In this document: in pieces, positions 33,561-45,940 of the stretch
How positions within the stretch are numbered: the first letter of the stretch is position 1
How the letters are laid out: the number at the start of each line of letters is the position of its first letter
Assembly: GCF_933775445.1 (NCBI RefSeq)
Contig: NC_065874.1
Span: forward strand, 34,518,093-34,582,092
Origin: Argentina anserina
Lineage: Eukaryota; Streptophyta; Magnoliopsida; Rosales; Rosaceae
Length of the DNA: 64,000 bases
Reading direction: 5' to 3'
Notes under the pieces: model-generated
What the model was told of the DNA's origin: nothing
What the model saw: the letters and a program-made list of their open reading frames with translations, nothing else
Database searches by the model: none
Program-made: the position numbers and the translations under genes

Positions 33561-33669
33561 ATCATGGCCGCGGTAACTCTAGGGATCATTGCAGGCGCGG
33601 CCCATCTATCCTACTATGCCACGTTCCATGCCGCGTGGGCCTTGCCAAATATAGGTTCAAACAACAGCA

Positions 33670-34315
33670 TGGCCATCGGTGCCGTCTTCTCCGACTTCGA
33701 TGGGAAGATAAACTTGCTCGATTTTCATCGGAAGGAGGATTTACTTGTTACTGCTAGTAAGGATGACTTTGTGCCTCTCTATGACATTGCAGCTGCTAAG
33801 TAGCTAAAGACCACATATCATAAGAAACATGAAGCGGATCGCATATACTTTACTCATCACCCAAGTTCTGTGATATGGTCGTCAAGATATAATTTGGATT
33901 CTACCGGAGAATTACTGCGGTATTTGTCAATGTATGATAATGGATGCATTCGCTACTTTAAAGGCCATAAAGAGAGAATTGTTTCCCTCTGTATGTCACC
34001 TATCAACTATAGCTTCATGTTTGGTTCATTGGATCACAGTGTCCGAATATGGGATCTTCGTGTAAATACATGCCAGGGAATTTTACATCTACGTGGTAGA
34101 CCTACAGTGGCCTATGACCAACAAGGTCTTGTTTTTGTTGTAGCCATGGAAGGAGGTGCTATCAAATTGTTTGATTCACGCTCGTATGACAAGTTGGTGG
34201 AGATACAGCTGAAGTTTGCGATATCAAATTTAGTAGCGATGGCAAATCAAAGCTACTGACCACCACGAACAATAACATCTCTGTTCTTGATGCCTATGCA
34301 GGAGATAAGCGATCC
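33670..34315 (+). pseudogene. APRF1: APRF1/S2L-type WD40 protein, intronless retrocopy remnant
   Basis: The plus strand reads AIGAVFSDFDGKINLLDFHR, LLVTASKDDFVPLYD, TTYHKKHEADRIYFTHHPSS, YLSMYDNGCIRYFKGHKERI, GSLDHSVRIWDLRVNTCQGI and MEGGAIKLFDSRSYDK. These follow plant ANTHESIS PROMOTING FACTOR 1 / SWD2-like WD40 proteins, subunits of COMPASS H3K4 methyltransferase. A TAG stop at 33801-33803 interrupts it after the first repeat. A small deletion near 34190 shifts the frame (the correct frame resumes with GGDTAEVCDIKF), and the copy ends after AYAGDKR. No introns split it, so it is probably a processed pseudogene, although no poly-A or target duplication was found. Confidence 0.75.
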
Positions 34316-36522
34316 GGATTCGTCTAACCCGATATCAACCCTAAGCCGACCCGTCTCAGATTTGGGCCTATAGCCTAATGAGCCCGATAGCCCTTTGGGC
34401 CTTTAAACTATTTCTCTTTTTCCTGTTTTCTTTTCCTATTGCTTATTAATTCATTTATTTGCACGTTTTCGTTTTCTAACTATGTTTCACGTGCTTGTAT
34501 AGGAAAAGTGATCACTCGTCGTACTATGGTGATGACATTCATGCTGAGATGGACGATACTTTTGTCATTTACATACGATTTTGATCATATCCTCAACAAG
34601 ATTTTTATGTCATCGGACGAAGATCGAAAAGGAATTCATCAAGCAACTTCTTGCATGACGATCGATTTGCAAAGCCATTTAATTATATGCGGTCTATTTG
34701 GCAGACCAACAAGTATGTTTTCTTAAAGTTGCTGCTTTTGAACATATATATATATATATATATTATCGGGCGCTATTAGCCTTTTTCATGTCTTCTTTCC
34801 GGCATTTCTTATAACGCCGACGTTTTTCGTGTGACGGTCCTGGGGGAGTCACGTTATTATTTAAAGGGAAAAAATCGATTACGTGTGGTCGCCTGAGTGC
34901 ACCGCTGTTTTGGGTGCGATCATGAGAATCACCGATATGCATCGATTATTTTGTGACCATATACATCACAACCCTTCTAATTCCGGTTACATACCTGAAT
35001 AGTTTCGATTATTCGAAACCTATACCACCCTCATTTCTTATGGATGCGTCGTCATCGCGACTGTTATTTGATAATTTGAGTTTTCTTAAACTCATGTCTA
35101 TAAACGATAATACCAAGGTCTACGTACTCATTTATTTGCGTTGAAATTTATTACTCTGAAACAACAGTATTTGCTGACAAAAGATCCCAAAAATAAAGAA
35201 TTCTATGGGACACACTTAAAGTGCTTCAATAAACGTCTATGACGTTGTATTACCAAAGTTGACCTTGAACCATGCTCCATATCCAAGAAACACATGCCAT
35301 TTTTTGGCACTTGTATCTATTTCTTGAGGGAACTTTGGAGATGGAAACGTAACATTCTTCCATTTTCAAGTAAGCAAATTTTTTGAGCCTCATGCTAAGG
35401 CTCTGCCCGATCCGATATGCAATATTTTGTTGCTACGGACTTTTGATTAGTTAATCTATTTTGACTATGTTTTCTGCTTACTATTTTTCAAGTATGACGT
35501 TGGCATTGCCATGATTCTTGCTCGACTTTAGCTTAAGTCGTCTATTGGAATTGGAAGCTTGTTTGTGTTGTATTAAATATTGGCATATTCAATAAAATTT
35601 CTGGTATTTCTTAGATGAACTCGTGAGAATTTTATTTGTCTTAAACCTAGCATGAATGGTCAACGTTTGCAACTCACGTGGTTTTTAAATTGGCCGCTTT
35701 TGGGTTACATGGGACCCCAATAGTATTACATTGTGAATTTGAACTTTGAAATTTAGAAAACGGTCCTCGGAACGTCAAAATTGACGTCGTTTTCCCCGGT
35801 TACTGTTCCGGCGTTTCCGGAACGATTTCCGGCGTATTAGCCGCCTTCCGGTACTTGCCAACGTTTCCGGCGCCACCATCTGGTTCCTGCCGGCGTCCCC
35901 TATCGGACAGCAGCCCCGACCTCCTTCTCAGCCAACTCCGACTGCCGCCGATTGGTTTTCCGGCTATCGATAAGGAGGTCTGAGACATCGAGACAGTGAA
36001 GGGAAATAGAGGTGTAGTCGTGTAGATCGAGCAGGGTTGAATTTTGAACAAGATGTGTTAGGCACATGACCTTTTTCACAGCTCCGTTAGAGAAATTGGA
36101 CAGATGTATCACTTTGATCTCAAATTATAAATTCAGCTACTAGATGTATCATTTTACTCTATAATATATAGCTGACTAGACTTTTCCAAGTCATATATGT
36201 TCTAATCTTGGGCACCATCAGTGTCCAATGCTTCTGAGAATATTTGGGGGGGGGGGGGGGGGTTGCGGGCGTAAACGTCAAGACTCATGAGTTTCAACAA
36301 TTAACTGATGAACATGCATAAACAGACACAAGTAGCACAACCCTACTATACTTATAATCCGATAATACATTCCAATAAACACAATTACTCAAACATCTGG
36401 ATTATTATACATAAGGAGAACATTACGTACGTACGTGCATTATTTCACGATCAGTTGAAAAATAATGATAAGCAAATTATGAAACGCCGGAATCTACTTA
36501 GCACGTACACGGTACACATCGC
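34316..36522. other. Gene-free stretch with decayed repeats and a poly-G run
   Basis: Contains an (AT)n run near 34747-34763, a GC-rich piece at 35780-35960 with repeated TTTCCGGCG motifs, and 17 consecutive G at 36246-36262. ORFs here are short and show no domain. Retroelement debris is the likeliest origin. Confidence 0.5.
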
Positions 36523-37116
36523 TCAGTAATGCAAGACATATATATTATACTCCACTATAGCATCGTCACTTTTAGAGACATTAAACGACAGTGTGGTTGC
36601 TAGAGCATAACCCCTAGCAAACCTGAAAACTCCACTTCCTCCTACCACAGACAGTTCCCTCACTTTGTTGAAGATCGAGTTCCTCCCCATTATGGTTATG
36701 GCACTACCGTTATACTTCCCCTGAATGAAAGCAAAGTTATCAATCATCAACAGACTAACAGCTCCTTGTGAAGCAGATCCATAAAACCCCTGAGACCTTC
36801 CCACAAGTTTCGAGCTCGGTTCGGGGCCTTGGGTTAAAGCGTTGTCGATCATTCTTATCAGACCAAACCTTGTTTGAGAGGAGTTGGAGAGTGGTCGCAC
36901 TATTGTTACGACAGAGGGATTAGGACCATCAACGACATCGTGCCAATACAGGCGAAGATGGGTGAGTTTTTCTTTCTTTAAACCGAGAAGCTTGGGGTCC
37001 ATGGATTTCACAAACTCATGATCTTCAGCAGAAACTGAGATCATGGAAAAGGAAGAGAGGAGGGAAGAGATTACGAGCAAATAATGGAAAGCTGAGGTGG
37101 GAAGGATTCTAGCCAT
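36523..37116 (-). CDS. Dirigent protein 1 of three
   Basis: 197 aa, single exon, start at 37116 (MARILP). Residues 1-30 form a signal peptide (hydrophobic LLVISSLLSSFSMISVSA, cleavage near SAE), so the protein enters the secretory pathway. The dirigent beta-barrel follows: [101 protein letters not shown]. Asn-glycosylation sites occur at NSS, NGS and NVS. Dirigent proteins direct the stereochemistry of phenoxy-radical coupling in lignan or related wall chemistry. It differs from its two neighbours at several positions (NALTQGPEP versus DPLTEKPEL), so its substrate may differ. Function is inferred from family only. Confidence 0.9.
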   Translation of the reverse strand: MARILPTSAFHYLLVISSLLSSFSMISVSAEDHEFVKSMDPKLLGLKKEKLTHLRLYWHDVVDGPNPSVVTIVRPLSNSSQTRFGLIRMIDNALTQGPEPSSKLVGRSQGFYGSASQGAVSLLMIDNFAFIQGKYNGSAITIMGRNSIFNKVRELSVVGGSGVFRFARGYALATTLSFNVSKSDDAIVEYNIYVLHY

Positions 37117-37168
37117 GGATGGTAGATAGACTTGGCACAGTACGTGCTTCTTGCTTCAAAGCCAACTC

Positions 37169-37180
37169 TATAATATATAA
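37169..37180 (-). promoter_or_regulatory. TATA box of dirigent gene 1
   Basis: TTATATATTATA on the minus strand lies about 53-64 bp upstream of the start codon. It belongs to the segment shared with transporter intron 1, unlike the TATA boxes of the other two dirigent genes. Confidence 0.55.
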
Positions 37181-37478
37181 CAAATTCAAAATTGATCTTT
37201 CCATAAGACCTAGAAAGTAAAATCAGTTCCAATAAAATCAATTTCGCAAACTAAACAAGACCTAATTGGTAAATCAATAGTAAAGAACCATATAGAAATA
37301 TAGTTAAAAGAAAATTGATATATGTATCATTAGTTGAACTAATAACCAAGACAAATAAATAGCAAGTTTTTTACCATAAATTTTGTCTTTGAGAGGATAG
37401 TGGTCGAATGAAGCAGATTTGGATACCTACGATTGATGAAGTTTGAAGAGGATAAAGTTATTATGGTGGAACAAAGTG
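37169..37478 (-). repeat. 310-bp segment shared with transporter intron 1
   Basis: Reverse complement of 20103-20415. It forms the proximal promoter of dirigent gene 1. The break at 37168 falls just after the TATA sequence; the break near 37478 is also sharp, with unrelated sequence beyond it. Confidence 0.8.
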
Positions 37479-37628
37479 ACCCAAAAGGAGAGAGAAAAAG
37501 AATACATCAAAATCTCACATATGGAGGTTAGATTTCAGAAGGTGTTTGGTATGTATTCAAAGCACCCTAAAATCCTACAAAATCAATCATATCTTAAAAT
37601 CCTTCAAATTCATTGCCCATTTCAATAT

Positions 37629-37751
37629 CATCAGATTTGTAAGGAGTTTTCAAAATCGTGATTAAATACCATCAGATTTGTAAAGATTTTTTTAAATCTT
37701 GATTGAATACCATCAGATTTCAAAGAAATTTTGAAATATAAGAAAATCCAA
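37629..37751. repeat. Three-copy 41-bp tandem repeat
   Basis: CATCAGATTT starts at 37629, 37670 and 37711, each followed by a GTAAAGATTTTT-like part and GATT(A/G)AATAC. The flanking sequence (GTATTCAAAGCACCC near 37552 and GAATACACCCC near 37763) suggests a MITE that contains the repeat. A relative ending GATTGAATACACCC lies near 20980. Confidence 0.65.
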
Positions 37752-39420
37752 CAGAATCTTGAATGAATACACCCCTATAAGAGTGATGATGTATAATGCA
37801 TTTAAAAATGAACTCCATTATGTACAATATTATTCTACAATATTATAAAAAAAAGTTACTTAGGGATGACTCAATTATAAAATAGTCATTCAATATCTGA
37901 AAATTATTTAAAAAACTCATATTTAAGAAACCCTTAAACCGTTACCCATACATTTTGGAATAGAAAAATTATTATATATACCCGGTACATAGTCTATGTG
38001 GCATAACTATTTAATATTAATGATCTATTTTTACTGCGTTTGTTTATAATTAGTCACTAATATTTAAATAATAATTTTCTTTTTCATCACGTGCATGTTT
38101 TAACCTCATGCAAATTATTACACTACATAACAACGTTACATAATGTTATAGATACACAGAATAATTACTCTTTCGCAATAATAACACGATGTTGGGTATG
38201 AACTATAGAAAGAAAATGCATGTAAGAAAAATAGTATAAAGAAAGAAACTTGTTTGTTGATATTGATAGATGACAAAACCAGAAGACTGCCCTACAAATA
38301 TAAAGGGTCATATAGACCTCTGCTACAGCTGTCATTACCTACTACGATATTCAAAACAACTTGGGACTAACAATGGCCAAACTAGATAAAGGAGATTGGC
38401 CTACAAGATGTTGTCTCAACACACGAGTGACATTAAGAACAACTGGAGATCAATTCTAGATTGATGCCGGTCAACTGGGTATTGAAGCGATCGATATCAA
38501 GCTAGAACGAAACCAATCCGAATCTTTGATTGAGATCGATTAGGGCCTGATCCAAGTCGCTGCGCCTGGAGCTCCGATCGAGACGAGAATCAAAGCCTGG
38601 CCCAGGTTAGATTGCTGCCCCAAAATGCGTGCTATTTCAATACCGGCGTCATGCTCTTGGTGAACCACACTATAATTCATGTGTCTATCACCACGTAAAT
38701 GGCGAACGGTATAATGTATTTAAAAATGAACGTAATCCACGCTAGGTTTTGAATGAGATCGAACCGATTATGTTGCATTTACTCATTTATTCGTCTTGGT
38801 ATACTTTAATAATTATAGTTTAGAACTATTATCATCTGGTCACAAAAGCTAAATTAATTAAGCTGCATATTAGCCTAAAAAGAATCAGAAGAACACTTGT
38901 ACCTATTAGTTCTAGTCTTCTTTATGCCGCACACGTACATCACGTCAAGAAGTAAACAAATAAATGTTTGGTCGTCAAGAGATATATATGTCCTGGCAAC
39001 TTCGTGAACGTTTGTTAAAATCTCTATACAGGATTTCATATAGATGACTTTTTAATGTTTTATGTGTTCGACATTTTGGGAAGGGAATAAGGTGCAAAAC
39101 TGCTCTTGCTAATCTTGAAGCAAGTATGGTGGGAAAGTTGGATTAACTTGCTCATAATTTAAAATTTTGTTAATTAATTAACATGCATGGCCTTTTTTTT
39201 CATCGCGAGATTTTGGTTAATTAGGTCCCCTCTTGTCCTTCATATTTTCTTTTTCTTTCTCAGTAAATATGAGTGTTCGAGAAATATTTCCTCTACATTC
39301 ATCAAAAAACAAATTTGACTTCTGTTGCAAAATTTACAATTCTTGCATATATACTATATAGTTGACTAAACTTTTGATCTATTTTTATATTTAAAAAATT
39401 CATTTTTTTTTTGTGTGGAA
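37752..39420. other. Gene-free stretch
   Basis: AT-rich. 38260-38640 has a GC-richer, LTR-like character (CTACAAATATAAAGG, GATCGATTAGGGCCTGATCC) without ends. No gene seen. Confidence 0.5.
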
Positions 39421-39434
39421 TGGTCTCAAAATTT

Positions 39435-39881
39435 TGCAGGGATTGCATCAGTGGCGCGGAATAGTCTTGGAAATGTCATTGAGGGATACCATAAACATGT
39501 GTTTGGCTCCTACTCTGATCTATATATGCTGAAGCATTGGCTTTGTGTTTAGGGGTTTTCGTCTACAATCATCTCAAAGTACTTCTCCCTACATCTGAAT
39601 CATTTCTGTTTGAAATGAATTCTCCCCATCTTGTTGAACTTGGTGATGCTAGTAATATCTCATCAGACTGGTTGTTGGAACCGCTACTGTCTCTTCTTCG
39701 AGTTCATACAATTGATATTCCCTCTTCAAACTGGTCAGTGATTAGTAGTTCGGCTAATCAAGTGGCTATCTTTGGTGCTAGATTAGGTTTACAAAGGGAT
39801 TGGCAGGGAAACTGGTATCATCACCCTCCTCCCCTGCTTTCTTCTCTTCTGTTGTTGGATTCTAGTTCTCAGTTAGTCTGA
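39435..39881 (+). pseudogene. RNase H-like (RVT_3) domain remnant of a non-LTR element
   Basis: The plus strand reads GIASVARNSLGNVIEGYHKH, then after a frameshift near 39530 HLVELGDASNISSDWLLEPL, SSNWSVISSSANQV and GLQRDWQGNWYHHPPP, ending at a stop at 39879-39881. The order SDSPHLVEL-like, WLLEPLL, NWSFI-R-AN-like is that of RVT_3 RNase H domains at the C-terminus of plant LINE-type proteins. No reverse transcriptase lies upstream, so it is a 5'-truncated fragment. Confidence 0.6.
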
Positions 39882-42305
39882 ACCTTGTTTTTCTTTGTTT
39901 TATTGAATTACAACTTGTCATGTTCCAACCACTCCCCGAAAAATAAAATTGCCACAAAACATTAACCGATTGGTACGAGAACTTATTTTTCTAAACGAAA
40001 ATTCTTTCATCCAACACGTGAAACTTCACATGGACGTGGCATTATGATAGCTACATATTTAAGTCAATATTGATTTTGACTAACTTTAACATCTTCCATA
40101 AACGTTTTCTTGAAATAAAATGAAAAAAAAGAACAGTAACTTTTATAAGAGAGAATATAGGGGTAACTATTCAGATTTTTCTCTCTTCTTTTCTTGTCTT
40201 TTCTACTTCTCTTCTTTCTGTAAGTTACTGTTCTTTCAACCCCAAACACTAATTCTCATCATAGAATGATTAAAATCCAATACCACACGCAATCAATCAA
40301 TATAGACTAATACCACACAACTTCTTAGCTAGTCTCTACAGTAGGGGTGGCGGCAAGGGCTTCGACAGCGACGAAGTCGTTGCTACAAGAACTTGAGATT
40401 TGGATGATGTAATGGGGAATTGGAATTGAGGGATTGAATGAGGTGGGGTTTGCTGAGTAATTTGGGGAAGGAAATATGAAGTTGGCCTTGTTACAGGCAA
40501 CTTGAAGGAAAGGAAAAGAAGATTGAGCAGAGGTTGAAGTTTGATTAGGTTTGCAGGATGGAGCACTATGGTAATCTGTATTTAGTTATTTACTGCGCTT
40601 TATTTAGATCAAACTAACAGTGCGTGCAGTGTTAGTAGACTGATGGGTGAAGGTCCACGGGGTGGACTTAAGAATCTCCGATTTCTAGATAGTATAACAA
40701 GATCCAATATATATTGACCGAAAATTCTTCGAGTTTGGTCGCTTTGGTGGAGCTAGGGTTGACTGACTAAGCATTATTACATTATAATTCCACAGACAGC
40801 ATATCCCAACATCTACTCCATTAACAATGACAAAATCGACCAGATCGATAGTGTTCAATAAATCAACTGGGAGGGAATATTTTTGGAAAATATTAATCAT
40901 ATACAAAATGGACGGCACTATGGGATTGTACCATTATAATTAAGTAATAATGTAACATGCATGCTTGTACAGCTTGGTTCGTCTTGTAACTTTGTCCAAC
41001 ACTCAGTGGGATGTGTGAGATTGAAATTTTTACTTAAATCTTTGTAATGTCGATATTGAATAAAAAATATATTGTATATAAACTTTTTGCATATGCATAA
41101 ATTAAGTACTATATTATATTAAACTCCGTTTAATATATAACTAACTAGAAAATATTTTTTCAAACTACCTATCTTTAATGAGAAAATAAATTTTTTTTTG
41201 GTATTAAGGCTATTAAGACAAATGTAAGAGGAGACTAATGATAATAATTTACCATAACTTACGGAATTAGAGCTAGTCTAAAAAATTCTAGGCTAAATCC
41301 TAAAATGGATTCAGAAAGCCACAAAACAGGGAAGTGAATACATTTATCTAAATTTGGATAATTAAGGGTAGAATGTAGAAACTAGAAAACATTTAAAAAT
41401 GAAGAACTAAAAGAAAAGATGAAAGAAGGTGAGAGTATGGTGCATCGAACACGTCAGGTAGGCTAGAAATTAGTGAATACACTAAACCAAGCTGACTTTG
41501 TCTTCAATTATCTATGGAATGCAGATGCTAACAATTACCATATATCAAAAATCTCGGTTAGGCTTGAGCCCTACCAAGTCTTGTCTTAGATCCCGCCTGC
41601 CAACACTCTTGGACAGCTCTGTATAGAATGAGCTGCTAACCACATACTAATCTTAGCAATTGGAAGCTATGATCGAAATGAGTTTCTAATAAATATATTT
41701 GGCTGGAATCGCCTTTCCAGAACTTACCCCTATATATGGCTGGAATTGCAATTGGAAGCTATGATCATTTAGTTTCTAATAAATATATTTTGCTGGAATC
41801 ACCTTTCCAGAACTTACCTCTATATATGGCTGGAATTGCAATTAGAAGCTATGATCGAAATGCATTTGAGCTTTTACCAACATTTATATGTGCGTGATTG
41901 GAAAAGTATATATCGTGTCGGTGATAAAAATTCTTGTCTTTCACAACATCAAAAGGCATAGGAAATTCTGCAATCTCTTAAGTACAAGTTTATTTATATT
42001 TCATTACCAAATGAAGCCATTTGAAAACTCATTACATTAATTAGTAATTAGGTACTCCAGTAGAATTCTTGTGCAAGAATAATTGATTGACAATAGAATT
42101 GAAGATAGTGAAAATGCGTCTGGTTATTATAAATAAGTTATGTCCGCATGCTCTGGTAAAAAGATGGTTGCCAACCCCACTAAACGTAAAAGTAGACATA
42201 CAAAGGTCGGTGGCCAAACGTGATTAGAACGTAGCTATGACCTCAGAACAGAATACAAGCATTAAAATACCTCAAAGGAAGAAAACAACAAAGTACAAAG
42301 AAGCA
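39882..42305. other. Gene-free spacer between dirigent genes 1 and 2
   Basis: Holds a small stem (AAGAACAGTAACTT near 40129 and its complement AAGTTACTGTTCTT near 40222), a minus-strand 76-codon frame at 40336-40566 without a recognised domain, AT-rich DNA, and a tandem repeat near 41660. The 65 bp before 42306 resemble the 3' flank of dirigent gene 3. Confidence 0.5.
41657..41860. repeat. Tandem repeat, about 91-bp unit, 2.2 copies
   Basis: CAATTGGAAGCTATGATC starts at 41657 and 41749, and the variant CAATTAGAAGCTATGATC at 41839. Units contain TTTCTAATAAATATATTT and CCTTTCCAGAACTTACC. It lies downstream of dirigent gene 2. Confidence 0.8.
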
Positions 42306-42890
42306 TCAGTAATGGAGCACATAACAATTGTACTCAACAATGGCATCTCCGGTGCTCGGAGTGAATGCGTGAGTTCTTGCTTCGACATAACCTCTTGCAA
42401 ACCGGAAAAGCCCGCTTCCTCCGATGACTGGCATTTCTCTCACCTTGTTGAACACCGGGTTCCTCCCCAGAATAGTTATGGTGCTCCCATTATACTTGCC
42501 CTGAGTGAAATGAAAGTTCATGGACATCAAGAGCCCAACCTCCTGTTGTGAAGCTGATGCGTAGAACCCTTGAGCCCTCCCCAGCTGCTTCGAGCTCAGC
42601 TCCGGCTTCTCAGTGAGGGGATCGTCGATCATGCTCACGAATCCGAAGAGAGTTGATGAGTTCACAGGTGATTTCACCACTCCTATAGAGCTTGGGTTCT
42701 TGCCGCTCACGATGTCATGCCAGTACAATCGGAAGTGGCTAAGCTTTTCCTTCTTGAGACCCAAGAAATCGCGGTCCATGGCTCTCACGAATTCGTGATC
42801 ATCTTCTCCCTGGACTAGAATGAGGACAAAGGACGAAAGAAGGGAGAGAATCAGAAGTTGTTTAGCAAAGATGGGAGCTGTTCTGGCCAT
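42306..42890 (-). CDS. Dirigent protein 2 of three
   Basis: 194 aa, single exon. I take the start at 42890 ([10 protein letters not shown]), matching the neighbours, rather than an in-frame ATG 45 bp upstream that lies right at the TATA box. Signal peptide: [17 protein letters not shown], cleavage before EDDHEF. The dirigent domain is complete: [100 protein letters not shown]. It is much closer to gene 3 than to gene 1, and 3' flanks are also alike, so genes 2 and 3 come from a later tandem duplication. Expected to be secreted and to guide radical coupling; product not predictable. Confidence 0.92.
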   Translation of the reverse strand: MARTAPIFAKQLLILSLLSSFVLILVQGEDDHEFVRAMDRDFLGLKKEKLSHFRLYWHDIVSGKNPSSIGVVKSPVNSSTLFGFVSMIDDPLTEKPELSSKQLGRAQGFYASASQQEVGLLMSMNFHFTQGKYNGSTITILGRNPVFNKVREMPVIGGSGLFRFARGYVEARTHAFTPSTGDAIVEYNCYVLHY

Positions 42891-42934
42891 TGTCGCTGGA
42901 GCCTTTCTATGACTTAGAGGTCCGGTTGTGTCCA

Positions 42935-42943
42935 CATATATAG
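42935..42943 (-). promoter_or_regulatory. TATA box of dirigent gene 2
   Basis: CTATATATG on the minus strand, about 45 bp upstream of the chosen start. The equivalent box with the same neighbours (ATATGTGG) is present in gene 3. Confidence 0.65.
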
Positions 42944-44640
42944 AGAGAAATGATCGAGTAGAGTCATCTAGCTTGACCTCATGAAGTCATGATTATTCTG
43001 GCCTAGCCTGGCCACCAACTGCGGACTCCATAATTTGTCTTTTTGGTTGTTGGTAGTTAAGGTTGTCCCATTTATATTTCTATTTTTACAGGGAATCTGG
43101 CAACAACCACGAGTAATTTTTTTTTTTGGGAAATGTAGAAACAAACACGAGTTAGTAACAAACCGATCCGGTTGCTATTCAAATGTCAAAATTTTAAGAA
43201 CAGTCTATTGAGAATTAAGATCATTATATTTTGTAAAAAATCATAATAGTACATGAGGTTCCAAACTCAACCCAATATAAATACATTAGGTTATCTTTTC
43301 CGTTAGTATACATGTTTTCCGTCATATTTCATAGGGCAAATTCGTCTCTATAATGATCCATTGAAAAAAATGAAACGCGTATGTGGCATTACAAGGAGAG
43401 TATGAACAGACTCGGGGTTTTAATTAGACAAGCATCAAATATGAGGCTCAGTCTACTTGCTGCAATCCAATCCACCACTACCATAAATCTACTTGCTGCA
43501 ATCTAGTCCATGTCTACCACCACTACAATCTATTACCCAATCCACATACAACTTCATCACAATTCAGATATTAGTTGAAGTGGTATTGAAGCTTCAGCAA
43601 AGCTTCCTCATACATCTGAAAGTGTAGTCTTTATTCCTACTAATCTGTATCTTACCCAGTAATCCAATTCCGATTCGCAAATCATAACATATAACATCCT
43701 TATTTAAATTCTAATACATTGTGGGCGGTGGGCTAGCTACTACCATCAGTGCTATGGGTGTTGAGGAGGTGAACAAAAACGCAATTGATGATTGTTCTCT
43801 CTTCCTCTCCAACTCCGCATCGACGAGGATATGGAGGAGGACGAAGCTAAGGCGGTAGGGATTGCCCCCCGCGACAACCTTGGATGTAACGGTCGGAGAA
43901 GGAGAAGCTGCAAATGGTGACGTGGACGGTGTGGGTGAAGTCAAATCTATTCATGAGTATCATGGGTTGGGTGTCGGAGGAGATCTTCGGGGACTTGCGC
44001 TCTGGAGCCATAGTAGCCCTCAATATGTAGATCGTCAGTTCGAAATCTGAGAGAGCGCACGGAAACGGTGGAGGAGAAATATGCATCACTTGGGTATTGA
44101 CAAATACGTGTTTACCCTTCATGTGTTTAATAATGGCACACTTCGTCACGAAGGAGTTAACCGTATGTATCGCTCTTGAGTTGTTGTGTTAATTCATGTA
44201 CTTATGCGATGGTTTCGAAATTTGAGTAAGCTTAATTCTCAATAAGCCATAACTCATGTACAATTCTTAACATTTTCCCTATTTAAATTGAGGTCCATAT
44301 ATAAGTATAAAAAAGGTTTGTCGGACTAATCTCAACTGCAGGTGCACAAATTCGAATGCCGGCCCTCAAATTTGCCGGCCACATTGGCATGAGGGTAAGT
44401 ATACATCGTGCTACACGCCTCAATTAGCCTAACCAAGTGTCATCAATTTTATATATAATCCGGTAGCAACATATATAGTGGGAATTTTTTTTTATTTGGT
44501 ACTACATATATTCTGTAGGGTGAATCTAAAGGTACAGCTATCGCGCCTTTGTTCCTATATATGTTCTTATTAATCAAGTCATGGTAAGTTATTGACCCAA
44601 AAGAAAGAAAGAAAATAAGTTAAAATGAGCTAACAAATAT
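42944..44640. other. Gene-free spacer upstream of dirigent gene 2
   Basis: AT-rich, with a GC-richer piece at 43715-44060 open on both strands (77 codons minus, 62 codons plus) but without domain. Sequence near 44325-44400 (GGACTAATCTCAACTGCAGG and following) resembles 47205-47260 upstream of gene 3. Confidence 0.5.
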
Positions 44641-45940
44641 GAAATGACAGTTATATTCTTCATTGTCAGAATTTGTCAGTGTAGAACATCCAACTTTACC
44701 GAGCTATTGTACGAGTTCCGGACCGAATTAGACCATGACCCCTACATCATTGGAAAACTACGGATGTCTACTTTATGTAGGATTTTACGAATCTTGATTT
44801 TGATACTCTAAGAGGAATATATGATCGTTTGAGTGATGACAAGTCAGAGCTGAAATATGCTCGGGTTTGCTAACATTCATGGACTAAGTGCATTCAATTT
44901 CAATATATCAAGGTCAATGATTCAGATGAAGATGCAGAGAGTACATGAATTCCTACTTTTACTAGAGATATTTCAAGGTTTCCTATTGCATATCAAGTTA
45001 GGAGTCTGAAACCAAGTCTAACAAAGAAACTGAAGTAAAAAATGAGCAAGAATCTTCTCTATATAAAAGAGTACGAATTTCATATGAGATGAGGTCTCAA
45101 TAGCACAATATAGACGCATAAGGAACAAAGACCATCTATCCATCTTCATCATTCAATTCTTTTATTTTGTTGTCATGTTTTCCTTAGTTGTAGTATGTTA
45201 AACTTTTTTCTAGGGTTAGGATGATGTCCTATTATGATTATTTATGTAGTTTGATATTTTATTGATGGATTTATAGTTTCTTTATGATGAATGCTTGATC
45301 ACTATTTGAATTGTATGCTTTATGTTTAAGTTATTTGATTGATCACCTTAGGGCTTTGTATCTAGTAATTATAAGATGAATTTGAAGCGTACCTACAATA
45401 TAATTCAACTTAGCCTTTTGTGATTAAGAGTTGTGAATTACTAATTTGTTGTACCTGAAGTAATGGTTTGCATGATTCTCTTGTTTTCTAGAACGTAATG
45501 AGCTATTCATGTTAAATTTATGCGGTATCTGGATATACTGCATGCTAGGATATACAACCTCTGTTGTACATGTAGAGCATCATACACTTAAGAAAAACTA
45601 TGGTCGAAGTGTCGTATCTGGACTTAGATATGTGAATTATCATCTAGAGAGACGAAAAAATCTATTAGTTGCATCGATACATAAATAAGATTGTTAGTGG
45701 TTGATTCTGATACTCTAGGTTATATCTTGTTTATTTTTTTCTTTAACTCTCGTATAATTTGTTATTTGAAAACCTAAAATCTATGTTCTTAGTTTAGATT
45801 AATTAAGTTAGGATTAAATCGATTATCAATCTCTAGTTGAAACGACTTCGTACTTGCACACTATACTAACGACAATTTATGTGTTTGGGAGTTTTTAATT
45901 AAAATTTCACAACAGTACGTACTAGTGACAATCCTGCATT
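44641..45940 (+). mobile_element. Possible gypsy (Athila-type) LTR/leader remnant
   Basis: Non-coding sequence with TAGGGTTAGGATGATGTCCT, long T/A-rich parts, and an end region with GAAACGACTTCGTACTTGCA then GGGAGTTTTTAATTAAAATT. This resembles the right part and leader of Athila-like LTRs. No target duplication or coding part was seen. Assignment by resemblance only. Confidence 0.3.

Noticed and set aside
40336..40566. 76-codon minus-strand ORF resembling a transit peptide
   Set aside because: Ser/Pro/Leu richness alone is not evidence; no downstream exon or domain could be attached.
42891..42935. Upstream in-frame ATG of dirigent gene 2 (15 extra residues)
   Set aside because: It overlaps the TATA region and the neighbours start at the equivalent of 42890; the shorter form gives a standard signal peptide.
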